A DNA stretch of 64,000 nt, taken from NCBI RefSeq assembly GCF_037042905.1, contig NC_087245.1, forward strand, positions 30,878,001 to 30,942,000. Direction: 5' to 3'. Under the pieces are notes generated by a model that saw nothing but the letters and a program-made list of their open reading frames with translations, ran no database searches and had not been told where the DNA came from. The position numbers and the translations under genes are program-made. The stretch comes from Lytechinus pictus (Eukaryota > Echinodermata > Echinoidea > Temnopleuroida > Toxopneustidae). This document shows, piece after piece, positions 46,701 to 59,900 of the stretch (positions within the stretch are counted from its first letter, which is position 1; each line of letters begins with the position of its first letter).

Positions 46701-47755
46701 GCATCAACTTTTAACAAATTAAAAGTTCTAGAGCAATTTTCCGGACTCAGAGGCATATTTAACTCATGTCCATGCAAATGTCTATAGAGAAATTGTATTA
46801 ATTTTAACACTTTCACATTATTTATTTTAAAATGAAGCACGAACGTGATCGGATAAGTTTATCCCTTCAAGAAAGTCTTCGTTTTACTACATTTATACAT
46901 ATTTTGAATCTGCTTTTAACGAACCAGAACGCAATGAGAGCTAATTTTATATAACCCGATGCAGCATAATAAGATTACTTTCAATATTCTGAATTCTATG
47001 GGAACGTGCCTGCCCATATTCATCTTCATGTGTAGTGTTTGGTGACCAGCACGTTTCCACTGTGTGATTCTGCCCCTCTGGTTGAGTTGTAAAAGTGGCG
47101 TTCGTCATCACTGCAATGGTAACACTGACATTGGCGCGCATTGCAAACATCATACAAGAGCCAAAGAAAGCAAGGAAGAGTAGCTCGAAACGTTTTGGGA
47201 AATAGCATCTGCCTGAAAAAAAATTAATAAAATCTTAAACAAAATTTACAGTAATGAATATAATATTTGACTATTCAGACTAGCATTATGTACATTTGTT
47301 TGGGTTTTTTCATACACTCTCTTGTGTCTTGTGTTTAAAAACAGACTATGTTTTGCTACTTCAGATACTTTATAATTATCCTTGATATTAACATATGTGT
47401 TTTAGGTTTACCATAGATAGAAGCTCCGTGGTTCCGTTTTGAAATGATTTAATTAGAATGGGGGGGGGGGGGGCATTGCTATAATCACACGTAAGAATGG
47501 TAGAAGCTTGTAGCAATTGTGTGTTAGAACCCACTGACCAAAATGTTAATGACCCCCCCCCCCCAAGTTTGAGAATGTACCTTCTCCTTTTCCTTGTTTT
47601 TTCTTGTCGGCCAACAACGGGTTCTTTTCTCCGAGCTCTATACTCCGTTCATGGTCATCATCGTCGAGATCATTCCTCGCCAGTGATGCTTTGTCATTGT
47701 ACCCGTGATCGGATCGACGATTGACGTCCTCGTGATTTGGATCTGGTGATACCAT
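40727..47755 (-). CDS. Gene B: SLC17 (sialin-like) transporter, 10 coding exons
   Basis: Exons in coding order: 47755-47581, 47212-47010, 46449-46213, 45578-45491, 44792-44697, 44223-44102, 43231-43076, 42409-42277, 41813-41572, 40861-40727. Product 528 aa. Phases match genes A and C. The start MVSPDPNHEDV is chosen because it aligns with the gene C start (MVSQAPSET) and gives an exon as long as gene A exon 1; an in-frame ATG exists upstream at 47824. Features: dileucine EKNPLL 43-48, TM1 Arg84 (FAMRANVSV), loop glycosylation sites (TNATF, QNHT, PNTT), GWLTDKIGGTRVFG, TM4 Arg198 and Glu205, YYVNLMDIAPRLAGSLIG and C-terminal GSGKEQNWA. Exon 2 ends CAG|GCACGT, a GC donor where C has CAG|GTATGT. 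Likely an organic anion transporter of lysosome or vesicle; substrate unknown. Closest to gene C. Confidence 0.92.
42838..43045 (-). repeat. tRNA-headed SINE in intron 7 of gene B
   Basis: On - it begins with GTTGTGGTGTGGTGGCTCTG and shows B-box GGGAGTTCGAATCCCGGCC, then the family body. It lies 30 bp downstream of the exon 7 donor. Confidence 0.6.
43690..43850. repeat. Fragment of the poly-G/C, GAAAGTCAAGGCCTTTTT repeat family in intron 6 of gene B
   Basis: CTGCCACTGGCGGATTC at the left and a T-run with GGATACCGGATCTGCCCC at the right resemble the 16676 element. Confidence 0.4.
45920..45962 (+). repeat. GT microsatellite in intron 3 of gene B
   Basis: GTGTGTGTG run with flanking GT-rich sequence at about 45900-45960. 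A further GTGTG tract lies at 45730-45765. Confidence 0.6.
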
Positions 47756-49342
47756 CTTTCTACAAGCGTTACGCTTCCCCCTGTTCAATGGACGGGTCTC
47801 GAAACGTGACGACAACGGTCTCAAACTATGATATATACTGAATTTTGAATTAATAAATCACCGCCATACGTTGATAAAAAAATGAAATAATAATATCTGG
47901 CCAAGATTTTGTAGCAACACATAATTATCAGTGATTGTATTTCATCTGTTAATCTGTCCATTAATTTTGATAAAATCAATATGATTATCATTGTTGTTGA
48001 TATGTTATACATCAATATACTGTATCATCTACACTACTATTTATCATTCATTATTATCATATAATTATTCATCATTGCTAATTATATTTATTATCAATTT
48101 GATGTCATCACTATCATTATTATTGCCTTTGTTATGATACAATAATAGTTATCAATGTCATTAGTGTCAATACCATTGTTATTATCATTTTAATTCTAAT
48201 TTCAGTAATCATTAAAATGTCAATCAATATCATCCCTGTCATTTTTGTAGTTGACATTGTTTGGAAGAGTATTTTTCACACTAATTCATGCTAATTTAAA
48301 ATGTTGATTATGGAGCAATGCAACTGAAAGGATCATGACCATGGTGATGGATTTCAATATACAACGCAGCAAAATACTACTGCTACCATAAATTTCCTGA
48401 CTTATCGATTTGTTTCTGATTTTAACCTTCTAAGCCAAGTGATAAAAACTATCAACATGATAAATAATATCATTTCATTTCTTACCAAGTAATAGGTGTC
48501 GTTAAATTGTTTCCAGGCTATTTTCTCCTTTGCCATATCCCGAAGTATTTCTGGAGAAATGTCGATTTTGCAAATAGTATGAATTTGTTCAAAAGATTCA
48601 TCCATTTCTTGAGCAGATGGACAATGAGTTGAACCCGTTATGAAATGTGTAATTTGGTAAGAAGCGTTTTAATAGCTATCCCGACGTTTATTGCGATTGT
48701 TGGCAAATATGTACAGTTCAAAGATTCATTTTCACGCTTGGAGTCTCTTGCCCGGTTAAGGAAACCGTAAATTGCCAAGTCACTGATGTGTTTCCTCATG
48801 TTTACTGACATGATTTATTACTATACTGTACAGCGTGTCCCAAATAAAATATCACTCTCCTAGAAAATGTAATCGTTTACAAAATCAATTTTTATACATA
48901 GTAAGTTCATATAGTTAGAAAGCTGAATGTATTTTATTTTGTTCCTGTAAAAAAATGTCAATGGTCTCGCTTTATAGGTTATTACGTTTTGATTTCTGTT
49001 TTTATTTTGCCATATCAGGGATATATTATTAAAACAATGGTCTTTTCGAAGTGACATTAATGCCGGTCACCATTCAACATAGTTTTATACTATCTCTGCG
49101 AGAAAAAAAGTGACACAAATGAAAATTAAAAAGAGAGCTTTTATTCTATTGAATTAAGGGATTTTTATCTTCTGTGATCTTTAAAGGTTTGAGGACATCA
49201 ACATTTGAACCTTTAAACTGAAGTGTCTTTAAGCCTTTCTACTTCCTGATTCTGGTAAAGATGTTTCGTGCTTATCAAGTCTAAAGTATAGTTTCACAAC
49301 ATTTTTGGACTTTTGTCTTTTAGGATGTGTAATAATGTACTA
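47756..49342. other. 5' flank of gene B and intergenic DNA
   Basis: No gene. 47890-48240 is rich in ATCATT/ATTATC trinucleotide-like sequence. Promoter elements could not be assigned. Confidence 0.4.
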
Positions 49343-50008
49343 TATAGTGCGCATAAAAAAAACGGGACAGATTTGAAGTCTATAAAATTTTTGTTTCAAA
49401 TTATGATCTCTATATTTTGGTGTCAATAGGTGCTCTGAAGAGTTATCCTTCAAATGCCATTAAAATAATTTAGTTTCGTTCATGCTTGAGAGAACACGCA
49501 ATGTTTTTGTCTGAGGTTAAAAAGGAGGCTTGCGCCAAAATGACATGAAATGATAAATATGATGGTCGGACTTCTTGCGAATAAGCTGACTTCCTCTTAA
49601 CCTTTTCATTATCTTTGCCATAATTTTCGAATTAGGCGGTCAAAATACATTTCCAAATTTACTTATTTGCTTGAATAGTTCTGTTGTTGTTCCTTTTTAA
49701 TATGTTATCTTTAGCTTTGAATATTCCTTCTTCAGGCAAGAACATTTTTTTAAACCGAAGTATGGGAGAGCGTGGTTTTTTTCAAATCCTTTCATTGTGT
49801 GCTACAAAGGTCATGGTGCCTTTGAACAGTGGCATACTGATGGGTGGGGGCTCGTGGTGCTCCCCCCCCCCCCCCCAATACAAAAAAATCATGACCAAGA
49901 AAAAAAAGTGGAAAGGAAAATAACAGAAAACATAGAAAGTGAAATATGATATTTTCTTAATATTATGTCAAAATTACAACATTTGATATTTTAATTAACA
50001 AGTGGAAT

Positions 50009-52192
50009 GCCTCTGGCCGTCTCACCTGCATCACGCGATTCAATATAGCAGCAGTGCTGATTTTGAAAACTACTATAACTCGCACAAGATGTTCAGTGAT
50101 ACTTGGTTACTCGTATTTCCACGTTTTATGAACTAGACCAATACACTTATAGAGATATGATGGCAATTCAACAAATACCCCCAACGTGGCCAAAGTTCTT
50201 TGACCTTACATGACCTTTGACCTTGATCATGTGACCTGAAACTCGCACAGGATGTTCAGTGATACTTGATTACTCTTATGTCCAAGTTTTATGAACTAGA
50301 CCAACACACTTTCAAATTTATGGCTGTAATTCAACAAATACCCCAATTTGGCCAAAGTTCATTGACCCTAAATGACCTTTGACCTTGATCATGTGACCTG
50401 AAACTTGCACAGGATGTTCAGTAATACTTGATTACTATTATGTCCAAGTTTCATGAATCAGATCCATAAACTTTCAAAGTTATGATGGTAATTCAACAGA
50501 TACCCCCAATTCGGCCAAAGTTCATTGACCCTAAATGACCTTTGACCTTGATCATGTGACGTGAAACTCATGCAGGATGTTCAGTGATACTTGATTAACT
50601 TTATGTATAAGTTTCATGAACTAGGTCCATATATTTTTTAAGTTATGATGACATTTCAAAAACTTAACCTTAGGTTAAGATTTTGATGTTGATTCCCCCA
50701 ACATGGTCTAAGTTCACTGACCCTAAATGACCTTTGACCTTGGTCATGTGACATGAAACTCAGGCAGGATGTTCAGTAATACTTGATTAACCTTATGGCC
50801 AAGTTTCATGAACTAGGTCCATATACTTTCTAAGTTATGCTGTCATTTCAAAAACTTAACCTCAGGTTAAGATTTGGTGTTGACGCCGCCGCCGCACAGT
50901 GGGCCGGGGCGAAACAAAAGTGCGCCAAAAGTCATTTTGGGCAATTTCAGATTTTTAATTTTTGTCATGCCCAACTGAAAGACAACACTTTGAAGAAGAC
51001 TTCAGCAAAATATTTCATTCGGGAATTTGCATAAAGGTTTTTAATTTCCTACCTCAAATCGTAAAATGTGACATTTTGCGAAATGCCGCGTATATGACAA
51101 CTTAGTTGAAAAACAAGCCATTTCACAGGAGGTTTTTCATTAAGGAATCTGAAATGGCACCCACATAATCCTGATATACTCCTTTTTTGTGTGAAATGGT
51201 TCAAAGTAGATAAAAGACACATTTCAGGAGGCTTATAAGATAATTATTCCTCGAAATAGGCTGATAATCCATATTTTTTGCATTTACATTAGAAACGTTT
51301 GGATTTCCGTGGATTTCCGTTTAAATTCTATCACCATCATTTTGCCAGATGTCTAAGCTTTAAGTCGATACCAAATGTAGCTGCCCGTTTTTGCCCGTTT
51401 TCATGTTAGAGCCGATTTTACTTGACACAACACCCCCAAAACCTGTTAAAAAACGGTCTGAGTTTTATACCGCGCAGTCATCGCAGCGCACCGTGTGGGG
51501 TGTACATTGCCGTTCATTTTTGCACGGCGAGGACGATTCCCCTTCCATTCCATGAAAAAGACATGAATTCCGGGCATAATGCAAACAAAATAAAGGTTGA
51601 TAACGCATATAAAGGCTACCCGCCCCTCTTCCAGAGATAAAAATTAGGCCTACCTGTAGAATAATTTCAGCCCAAAACCCTCCTCACAGTAAAACATTCG
51701 TGGTGTTATATACTCTGCGTTTTACCCAATTCTACACCGCTTGACAAAGCACGGTTAATATTTTTCAGATTTTTAAGTATTTTTTTAATCTAATGATCAT
51801 TTTGATGCCATAAATTATTTTCAGGATCTCATACACACTTGTTAGGCATGTCAGAAGCATAAACCAACATTCAATCTGGTCAATCTTAAAGTAACAGATA
51901 ACACAAAGTTTATATACTACACATTGTTTAGCATAATTTGTCTTTTCACAGATAGGTTTTAAGTAGCCAATCAAAATTTGGTATCAAAGTGACGTCATAT
52001 CGGCTTTGAATTATGTTCAGTCGATTCTACGCCCCAAATTACCCTTAATCAACATGTTTAAGTAAAAATATAACATGGAATATAATTTTGGCACACTTTC
52101 AACTCATTCTGGCCCACTGTGCGCCGCCGCCGCCGTCGCCGTCGGAAAAGTGGCGCCTATAGTCTCACTCTGCTATGCAGGTGAGACAAAAA
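50009..52192. repeat. Composite repeat, GTCTCACCTGCAT ends, with tandem units of about 180 bp
   Basis: It begins with GTCTCACCTGCAT and ends with the inverse ATGCAGGTGAGAC. From about 50080 to 50880 there are four to five copies of a unit of about 180 bp. The units contain AGGATGTTCAGTGATACTTG, CCAAGTTTCATGAACTAG and TGACCTTTGACCTTGATCAT. The right side is a GCC-trinucleotide tract, split by the next insertion. Confidence 0.7.
50895..52121. mobile_element. Inverted-repeat element nested in the GCC tract
   Basis: The ends CACAGTGGGCC (50895-50905) and GGCCCACTGTG (52111-52121) are inverted. Similarity continues inward (AAGTGCGCCAAAA against AAGTGTGCCAAAA). It splits a CGCCGCCGCCG tract, so the target duplication cannot be told from the microsatellite. 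No transposase ORF is present. Confidence 0.6.
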
Positions 52193-52847
52193 ATTGAAAT
52201 TTTTGCTTGCTCGCTTCACAACTTTTTAATACATTTTACCCGATCTGCCATATTTTACTCCTTCAAAATTGAGTCAATACACCATTGCCATTGAAAGACA
52301 TGAATCCTTTCCTATTCGTACATAATTTGTACATAATTAAACTTGGTGAAAGATTCAATAACCCCTTGAAAATAGGATGCATGTCTTTTATAGGTACCAT
52401 AACATAATTTGTTTCACATAATAAAAGGATTTAAATAATTACAAATTCTCCCAATCAATAATGCAAATTTTCTTACTTGAGTTGACAAAAAGTCTACTTT
52501 TCTAACTTTTGAAGGAAAATTCAAAGGTAAAAGAAGTTTAAATGAAAAACAAAATAATTCAGGTAAATAAATAAATTTGTAAATGAAATTTGACAGCATT
52601 ATTTGAAAATTATGGCAAAGATAATGAAAAGATTAAGAGGAAGTTTGCTGATTTCTGCCATTTTGGCGCAAGCCTCCTTTTGAACCCCCGACAAAAACGT
52701 CCCGTGTTCGCTCAAGCATGAACAAATTTTTTTTTTTCAATAGCATTTGAAAGATAAGATCTCAGAGCTTAAAATATAGATATAATAATTTGAAACAAAT
52801 TTTTAATAGACTTTTCCAAACTGTCCCGTTTTTTTATACGCACTGTA

Positions 52848-53904
52848 GTAGTGTTTATCAAATATTCACAACATCAAATCTTTGTAAGCAAGCCATTTAA
52901 TAGTCGCACTGGCCTTCATTAATTAAAAACAAGTCTCAAATTCAGTGATGTGTCCATAAAAAAAGAGATAGAATGATATGGATTCATTAGAGTTCATATC
53001 ACAAATGTATTCACACGGGCAACAAAAGAATGATCTGAAAATAATGACGTACTCGGGTTCTTTCTGAAGTTTCAAGGGGAAATGTTTCAATAAATTTACC
53101 AATAACTTTTATTCTGACACGGAGACAAATCGTTCTCTCTGTCTTGCTCACTTTACTTTGTCTTTCTCTGTGTACACAGCCCCCCCCCTAACACACACAC
53201 ATCATATCAATCGCCTTCATCTTTACCTTTGCCTCCGTCATCCTCGTCATTTTCATCCTCCTCTCCGTGACCCAAATTATGAAATTATTATTTTTGTTTA
53301 AGAAATAACCCCATTCTGCTTTATAAATGTATCAATTAACTTAATAACAATCTTCATTTCACATATTATGTGATTTTTTTCATTTAAGATATATATTCAT
53401 TCTGCCCCATAAGAAAACTAACTAAATTGATGGGTTTTCATTTATTTATATATAAATCTAATCCTTCTCCCGAAAATTGTGAATGATATAAAAATCTGGT
53501 AGTACTCCATTTTCTTTGCAATGATAATCCACTTGATTTCATGCCCCCGAATAAGCAACATGTTTCGTTAGTTATAAGAAGGAGAGAATTATACGAATGA
53601 CATGAATGCAGAAGAAAATAATAAATACAAAAAGAATTGAAATTTTCGCGACTTTTGTTTATTAAAAGCAGTAAATTTAATGATAGAAGACACGCATACA
53701 GACCAAGGACAAATTCACGTTGTTTTAATGCCTCGCCTCCATGCCTCCATAAAATAGCATTTTTACCTTTATCCCAACATGTTGACTAAGATATATGAAT
53801 AAAAAAATATTTGAAATATATATATTTCTAGTCGTTTCAATCTAATTGCATTTTCACCAAACTCGCGATATTTTTGTTGAGAAATCCCAAATAGCGAGAA
53901 AAGG
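52848..53904. other. Intergenic, 3' flank of gene C
   Basis: No gene. A candidate AATAAA on - (TTTATT at 53658-53663) lies about 240 bp after the gene C stop. Confidence 0.4.
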
Positions 53905-56900
53905 TCATTTGTTTTCTTGCTTGTTCCTTCCGGCTTCCCTGGCCCAACTCTGCTCGTCTCCGGATCCAAAGACCATGAAAATTAAACACGCCAGTAAATT
54001 GATTCCAACGCAGATGAAGAAAACTGTTTGCCAACCTTTAATGTCAGACTGAAAAAAAGAAGAATTGGTTTTGATTTAACATTGAACGGATTTCGGGAAC
54101 ATTTTAGAAAAAATATGTAGCCGATTCATTTGCTTTGGTTTCAAAGCTAGTGAAGAAGATCGTTTGTTAACATTTAATGTCCGACCAATATAAATTCATT
54201 TTTATTTGACGCAAAAAGTTACATAATATGTTACTACATATCTCTTCAACTGAATATAGTCGTGTTAGCATTTCTGTACGATATGATCTTAAATGTGTTC
54301 AGAAATGGTATCCCAAAGGTTTGATAGCATAGGCTTATTCAAATGTGGCATGATTTTTAAATGACATTGCTAAATAAATGGAAGGGCTTATCCACCTGAT
54401 TTGGAGTAAGAACACCGATGACATACGGGCTGAGGCCTCCAGCAAGGGCTGACGCAGAGTTGACCAGCCCAATCAGACTTCCTGCGAGTCTGGGGGCTAT
54501 GTCCATCAGGTTTACGTAGAAACCGGACATGCAAATCCCATTGCAGCCAACTGCGCCTATCATGAACAGAACGGAGAGGGCGGTGTTGCAACCAACGAAT
54601 GCAAGTAGGAGGTAAAACATCGAAGACAAAGTCAACCCTGCAGAATAAACGGAACGAAGAGTTCTTTATCGATTCACAATTCAAAAGAATGGGAAAGGTA
54701 TGGGTACATCGGATAAATTCTGCTTATCTTAATAGGCCTTATGCATGTGACGTCATAATCTGATATCGCCCTCCCTTAGAGGATTACAGGAATTGTCAGA
54801 GATGCGCCAGCTGCAGATCACCAACTAAGGCATAGCCATGGCTCCAGCCTCTAAGATGGCGGCGCGATGGCGTCTCATTCTCGAGTCTCAAGAGCTTTTG
54901 AATGTTAAAGTTCTCCATCATGCCATAGGAGGGTCCTTGGTAAGACTTCAAGATTGTTTGAAAAAAACAGAAAGCATGTTTGATGTTGCCGAAAACCGAC
55001 CAAAGAAGAATGACATGTTTTGGTAACAGTTTTGAAATCACATGTGAGTACGAGTACCTCGCCAAAAGTCATGACGGTGGCCGCTTTAAACATTCCGTGA
55101 GGTTACCCATTCAAATTTCATATTGTACTGTTGTAAGGGGTCGTTTCACATACGAGGTCCGAATGGTTCTTTTAAAAACTTTCATTTAAATGCATTTTGA
55201 TAACATTTTACTTTCTCTCTCAGCTAATTGCAATTTTAGGAAAACATTGATGAATTAGTCCGACAATGTCATACTGCACGTATCTACTTACCAATGAAAG
55301 TCACCAATTTCCTTGTAGCTACCACACTCAAGATCTCTTTATCTAAGAGTCTGTTGCTGATCATGCCACTCAGTACCAAACAGAAGAACTCCATGAGGTG
55401 AGGAATGGCAGCTGTGACACCAATCTGACATAGCAGTCCAAATTAAGCAAAGGGAGAGAATTATGATAGAACAATAGTTAGTTTTGGCTTTATTTTACAA
55501 TACATTGACAGGTATCATCCATGTTACAACATAAGCATGACATGGTAGCATCAAGAAATGAAGTAATGAATGAAAATATAAGCTGCAAAATAAATACCGT
55601 CTACCTGCTAGACATAATGGATATACAGCGGTCTTTGGGGGTTGCCAGTCTCTATAAGGCTTTGGGTTTGAGGCTTTCTTGCCGCGGGATGTCACTTTGT
55701 ATTTTAAGGTATAATCAAAATCATTCCGCAACCTGAAATTCTAACCTACGCCGTTGACTATAAAGCAGTATTTTTGGTATTTTTTGTCATGTTACCTATA
55801 TTTTTCACAAAATGGGTACAAACAACTTTTCTTTTCAAAAATTCCTCTTTTGGCAAGCTATGTACACTTTTAGGTAACCACCCCAAACAATAAATTATTA
55901 TTATTTTTTAAATCGCGTTCGTCTCATTTTTAATGAACCTGCTTAAGAGTCCCCTTCTGAAATATGGAACAATACAAAATAATTGATCATCGTTACAACT
56001 TTGAATATTGACGATAGGGACTTTTCGATTTTAACGTCCACTGGTGGACGTGACGTATAGACTGCTGTGTGAGCGCAGTATGCAACGTCGATGGAAATGA
56101 AGGAGTGAGAGAAACTGAGCATGCCCAACCTTGGCTATTGGTGCCTGACATATCAAGTGTTTGTGACAACGACGTGAGCCCCCCCCCCCCATCACGTTTT
56201 TGGAAAGAAAGAGGACAGACAATAAATTATGAGCCTGCGCATGCTCTGTTCACCGATTTTGTGTACTTTATACAGGATGACGCACTTACGTCACTTGAAA
56301 ATCGAAAATTCCTTAGTAGGCCCTCCATGCTGTAACCAACATTGGCCAACGACTGTTAACTTACCAGTTCAATATCCATTCCTTGGACATGCTTGAGGTA
56401 GATAGGTTGATTCGTGAATAGCACCTGATTGGTCCAAGACGCGCCGAAAGACGTAAAGATCATGGCCCAAACAGGAATAGACGTTAACATGGCAATGACT
56501 GGAATAGAGATCTTTTCTGTCTAAATGAAGCATGGTGTACCGGAGACAACAGTTTAATGCATATAAAACTATGAACTCTATAAACACCCTTAGAAATATA
56601 TATACATATATATATATATCATTATGTAAAGCCAACAACATTGGATTAATCAACAATGTTGACATTTGTGTGGATTTTGTTTCTGCAATCGATAATATAT
56701 TCATGGATATAAAATGACGATTGTCATCCAACATCTAGGGGCCCGTTTCATAAAGGACTTGCAACTGTTGTAACTTTACCATAATGGCAAATACCATGGC
56801 AACAGGGCTCAGCAGCCAATCAGAATCAAGGTTTCCATGGTAGTTGCCATAATGGCAAAGTTACAACAGTTGCAAGTCATTTATGAAACGGGCCCCAGAT

Positions 56901-59900
56901 ACGCAACTAAACACAGAATGAGGTATTTTAGGTCACTATACTGTTACCTCCTCCCTGCCCCCCCCCCCCCTCCCCTCGCACCCAAGCACTTTTGCTCCTG
57001 GTTCCGACAATGCAGTAACTTGCTTTCAAATTTGGAGATGAGCTGATTTGAAATTTCATTCACAGAAATTCGACAGACATTTGTGTAATTTGCCTATAAT
57101 TATGGAAGAAAGTATATCAACGAAAGAAAGAGTGGTGAAAGATAAAAGAGGATAAAGAAATGGAAATTAAGGGTGTTCCTTAACCATTGTCCCGCTTTCC
57201 AAAATAACATTGTATCTTCTTATTGCTGCGAATTAAGAGTTGAATTCACTCACGATTCTAAAGTGGTTTCTTATGCTATCTACGAGTTCTTATTTCATAA
57301 ATAGCTTAGACATGTTAGATGGACATGATTCCTATATTTTTTTACCTCCTTAGAGATAACGGTTGATGAAAGATATTGCTTTTCTTTAGCTGATATCCTG
57401 GGATGACGACCTGGCGTCTCGTAAATACGGACAATCCATACCAAAACTAGCAAAAGCGTAAATCCACCTTATGAAAAAAAAAACATTTCAAAACTGGCGC
57501 TCAGATTTCTGAGAAAAATATTTAGATGAAAATGTCAAATGAGAAGATCAAGATAAATCAATGGCTGTTTAGTTTTACAGAGCGCAAAGAAATCTAAAAT
57601 ATGGTTATGAATATACTTGTAACAACATAAAAATGGCATTTGTCATTTTGTTGTAACAAAGTGTCGACTTCACTGTTAAAAATACTAATAATTTTACAAA
57701 GAAACATCGTAAATTCACAGGATGTTCACATTTTAAAAACAGACGACACAATGATTTAACAAACCAAAAGTATTTATGCAGTGATATGTAACGTATAATT
57801 AAAGGTTAAATGTAATACAAAGTAAAAATATAATAATTTCTCTAAAAATACCAACGAACTATCGTGTTTTTGCGTTGATTGCAGTGCATCTATCGTATAA
57901 ATAGTGTTCGTATTTGTAAATTAACGGCAATTTTCAAGTTAAATGAATGATAAAATGGTCTGTGTGAGGGTGTGTTTGTGTGTGTGTGTGGTTTTTTTTT
58001 ACAGTCATCCATAATTTTTGAATTTTTACAGCCTATCGTAATTTAACAGTTCATACTTTTGTGTGAGTCCCAGCTGCCAGTAATAACAAGTAATACTTTT
58101 TTTTTTTTTTAATTTTTACTTTTTACAGTGTGCTTACAATTATTTAATGGCTAATTCTCGATTTTTTCATATCAATATATAAACATTATCAAAAAAAGTT
58201 ATGGCTTCCTTTCTTCAGATGTTTTTTTTTATAGAAAGCGATTCTTCAAATTAATATAGTTATTTAATGTTGAAGATGGAATTAAATACGTCCTTACCAA
58301 AGAAATAATACGCCAACGGCCATCCACCTAGCACATCTGAACTGGACACAAGACCAGATAAAACAGTTCCTATAAAAGGCCCAAACTTAGAACCTAGAGT
58401 AAGAAAATGGGCATTGTTTTCTTGAGATAGAGTCAAATCCTCAAGTTATGGCAGGTCCAGCTCTTTAAAAGATTTGCATTAAGTCCTACACCGTAAAGGA
58501 TAAAATATCCTATTATGCCGATAAAATTTTTCACAAAAGCACGACTTCGAATGGTCTTAGATCATTGGGAACTAGAACCGTTGAAGCCGTCTCTACAACA
58601 AGGGTCGATAAAAAGTGAATTCTTAAAACAGTTACTCTCAGTGTTCGTGTTGACACGGGTAGGCCGGGTTACACCGGAACCGAATCAGCTGCGAATCCAT
58701 CCGAACACGTATTTGGGTGGCTTCGTGAGTAATCTGTTCTCCCTCCGCGAATGCGAGAAAAATTCAGGAAGGATTTGGGAACATTCGATTCCACCGAAAC
58801 CATCGGAATTAGGCCGAAATCGACTAGAATCGGTCCGAATTTTTTCGGGAGAATTCGGTTTTGGTGTACGTAACCCTGGTTTAGCATAGATCTTAATTCG
58901 GAATGAGTCCTGTGAAAAAGTCCTCTTGGAAGGATGACTCCATGGTCGTCTTTGTGTCTTGTTGGTGCGTTGGTCTTGGTGTTGGTGCGGATGAGTGTTT
59001 TCTTTTAACGATGTGTAGGGTGCGTGGGTGTGTCATTTCATTTTTCATTCAAGTTTGTGAGTTGGTCTTGGTAATGATGAGGGTGTGTATTTTCATTTAA
59101 GGGCGTGTAGCGTGCGTGGGTGTGTCATTTCATTTTTCATTCAAGTTTGTGCGTTGGTCTTGGTAATGGTGAGGGTGTGTATTTCCTTTTAAGGGTGTGT
59201 AAGGTGCGTGAATGTGTGTGTTTATCATTTTCATTTAAAGTCCCCAAAGAATTCATTCATGTCTCTGCGAACATGTCGTGCGATCCTTTACGAACGCCAC
59301 TATTGGCCTTTCGTATTAAACTGATCACAAAATTTATTACCAAGATTGATCTGATACGATCACTGCGATAACTCTACGATTAAGACTACCGTTTCAATCG
59401 TGGCGAAAATTGTTACAGTGGGAACTAGGTATTAATAGTTATACTTACTCGATATTGCAATTGCAAAGGCTGCCGAGAAGTCTTGTGGAGGAAACCAACG
59501 TGCAACCATGGAGCCTAGCGCTGGGTTAGTACCAGCCTATATAGATGAAAGAGAACAAGCTATAAATTGATATCTTCCTTTTGATAGATTTTATAATTGT
59601 GTTTCAAACTGAATATGGTGAAGCTAATGATTCTGCAAAATTAAGACATTGAGCATTCGCGTTATGCGTATAAATTCTTTGATTATCGTAGAAGGAAGTG
59701 GAATGTGTGGAAACTTAAGGAATTATCTTTTTTCTAACCAGGTTCGATTTTTTTTCCTGAAGTTCCTGAAATATGCTTTAAGTAACCAAAATGGATGATA
59801 TAAGCAACCCCCTCTCTGCCCCTTCTTAATATTTATTTTCTCTCTATACATAACGATAGCTGGTACGCTTCCACCTTGCATGTACATACATTGTAAAATC

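Larger units (their letters stand above)
49343..52847. mobile_element. Large inverted-repeat element, TA(C/T)AGTGCG(T/C)ATAAAAAAA ends, carrying nested insertions
   Basis: 49343-49660 and 52600-52847 are inverted, diverged copies of about 250-320 bp. Their outer ends read TATAGTGCGCATAAAAAA and, on -, TACAGTGCGTATAAAAAA, followed by CGGGACAG. Ends starting TA-CAGTG suggest Tc1/mariner-like TA insertion. There is no transposase ORF. The centre is occupied by the tandem-repeat block and a further nested inverted-repeat element. Confidence 0.65.

Noticed and set aside
47756-47824. Upstream in-frame ATG for gene B (47824)
   Set aside because: The start at 47755 aligns with gene C and gives the same exon 1 length as gene A; the extension has no counterpart in either.
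58515-58889. 124-codon open frame in intron 4 of gene C
   Set aside because: It lies over a MITE with imperfect inverted ends.
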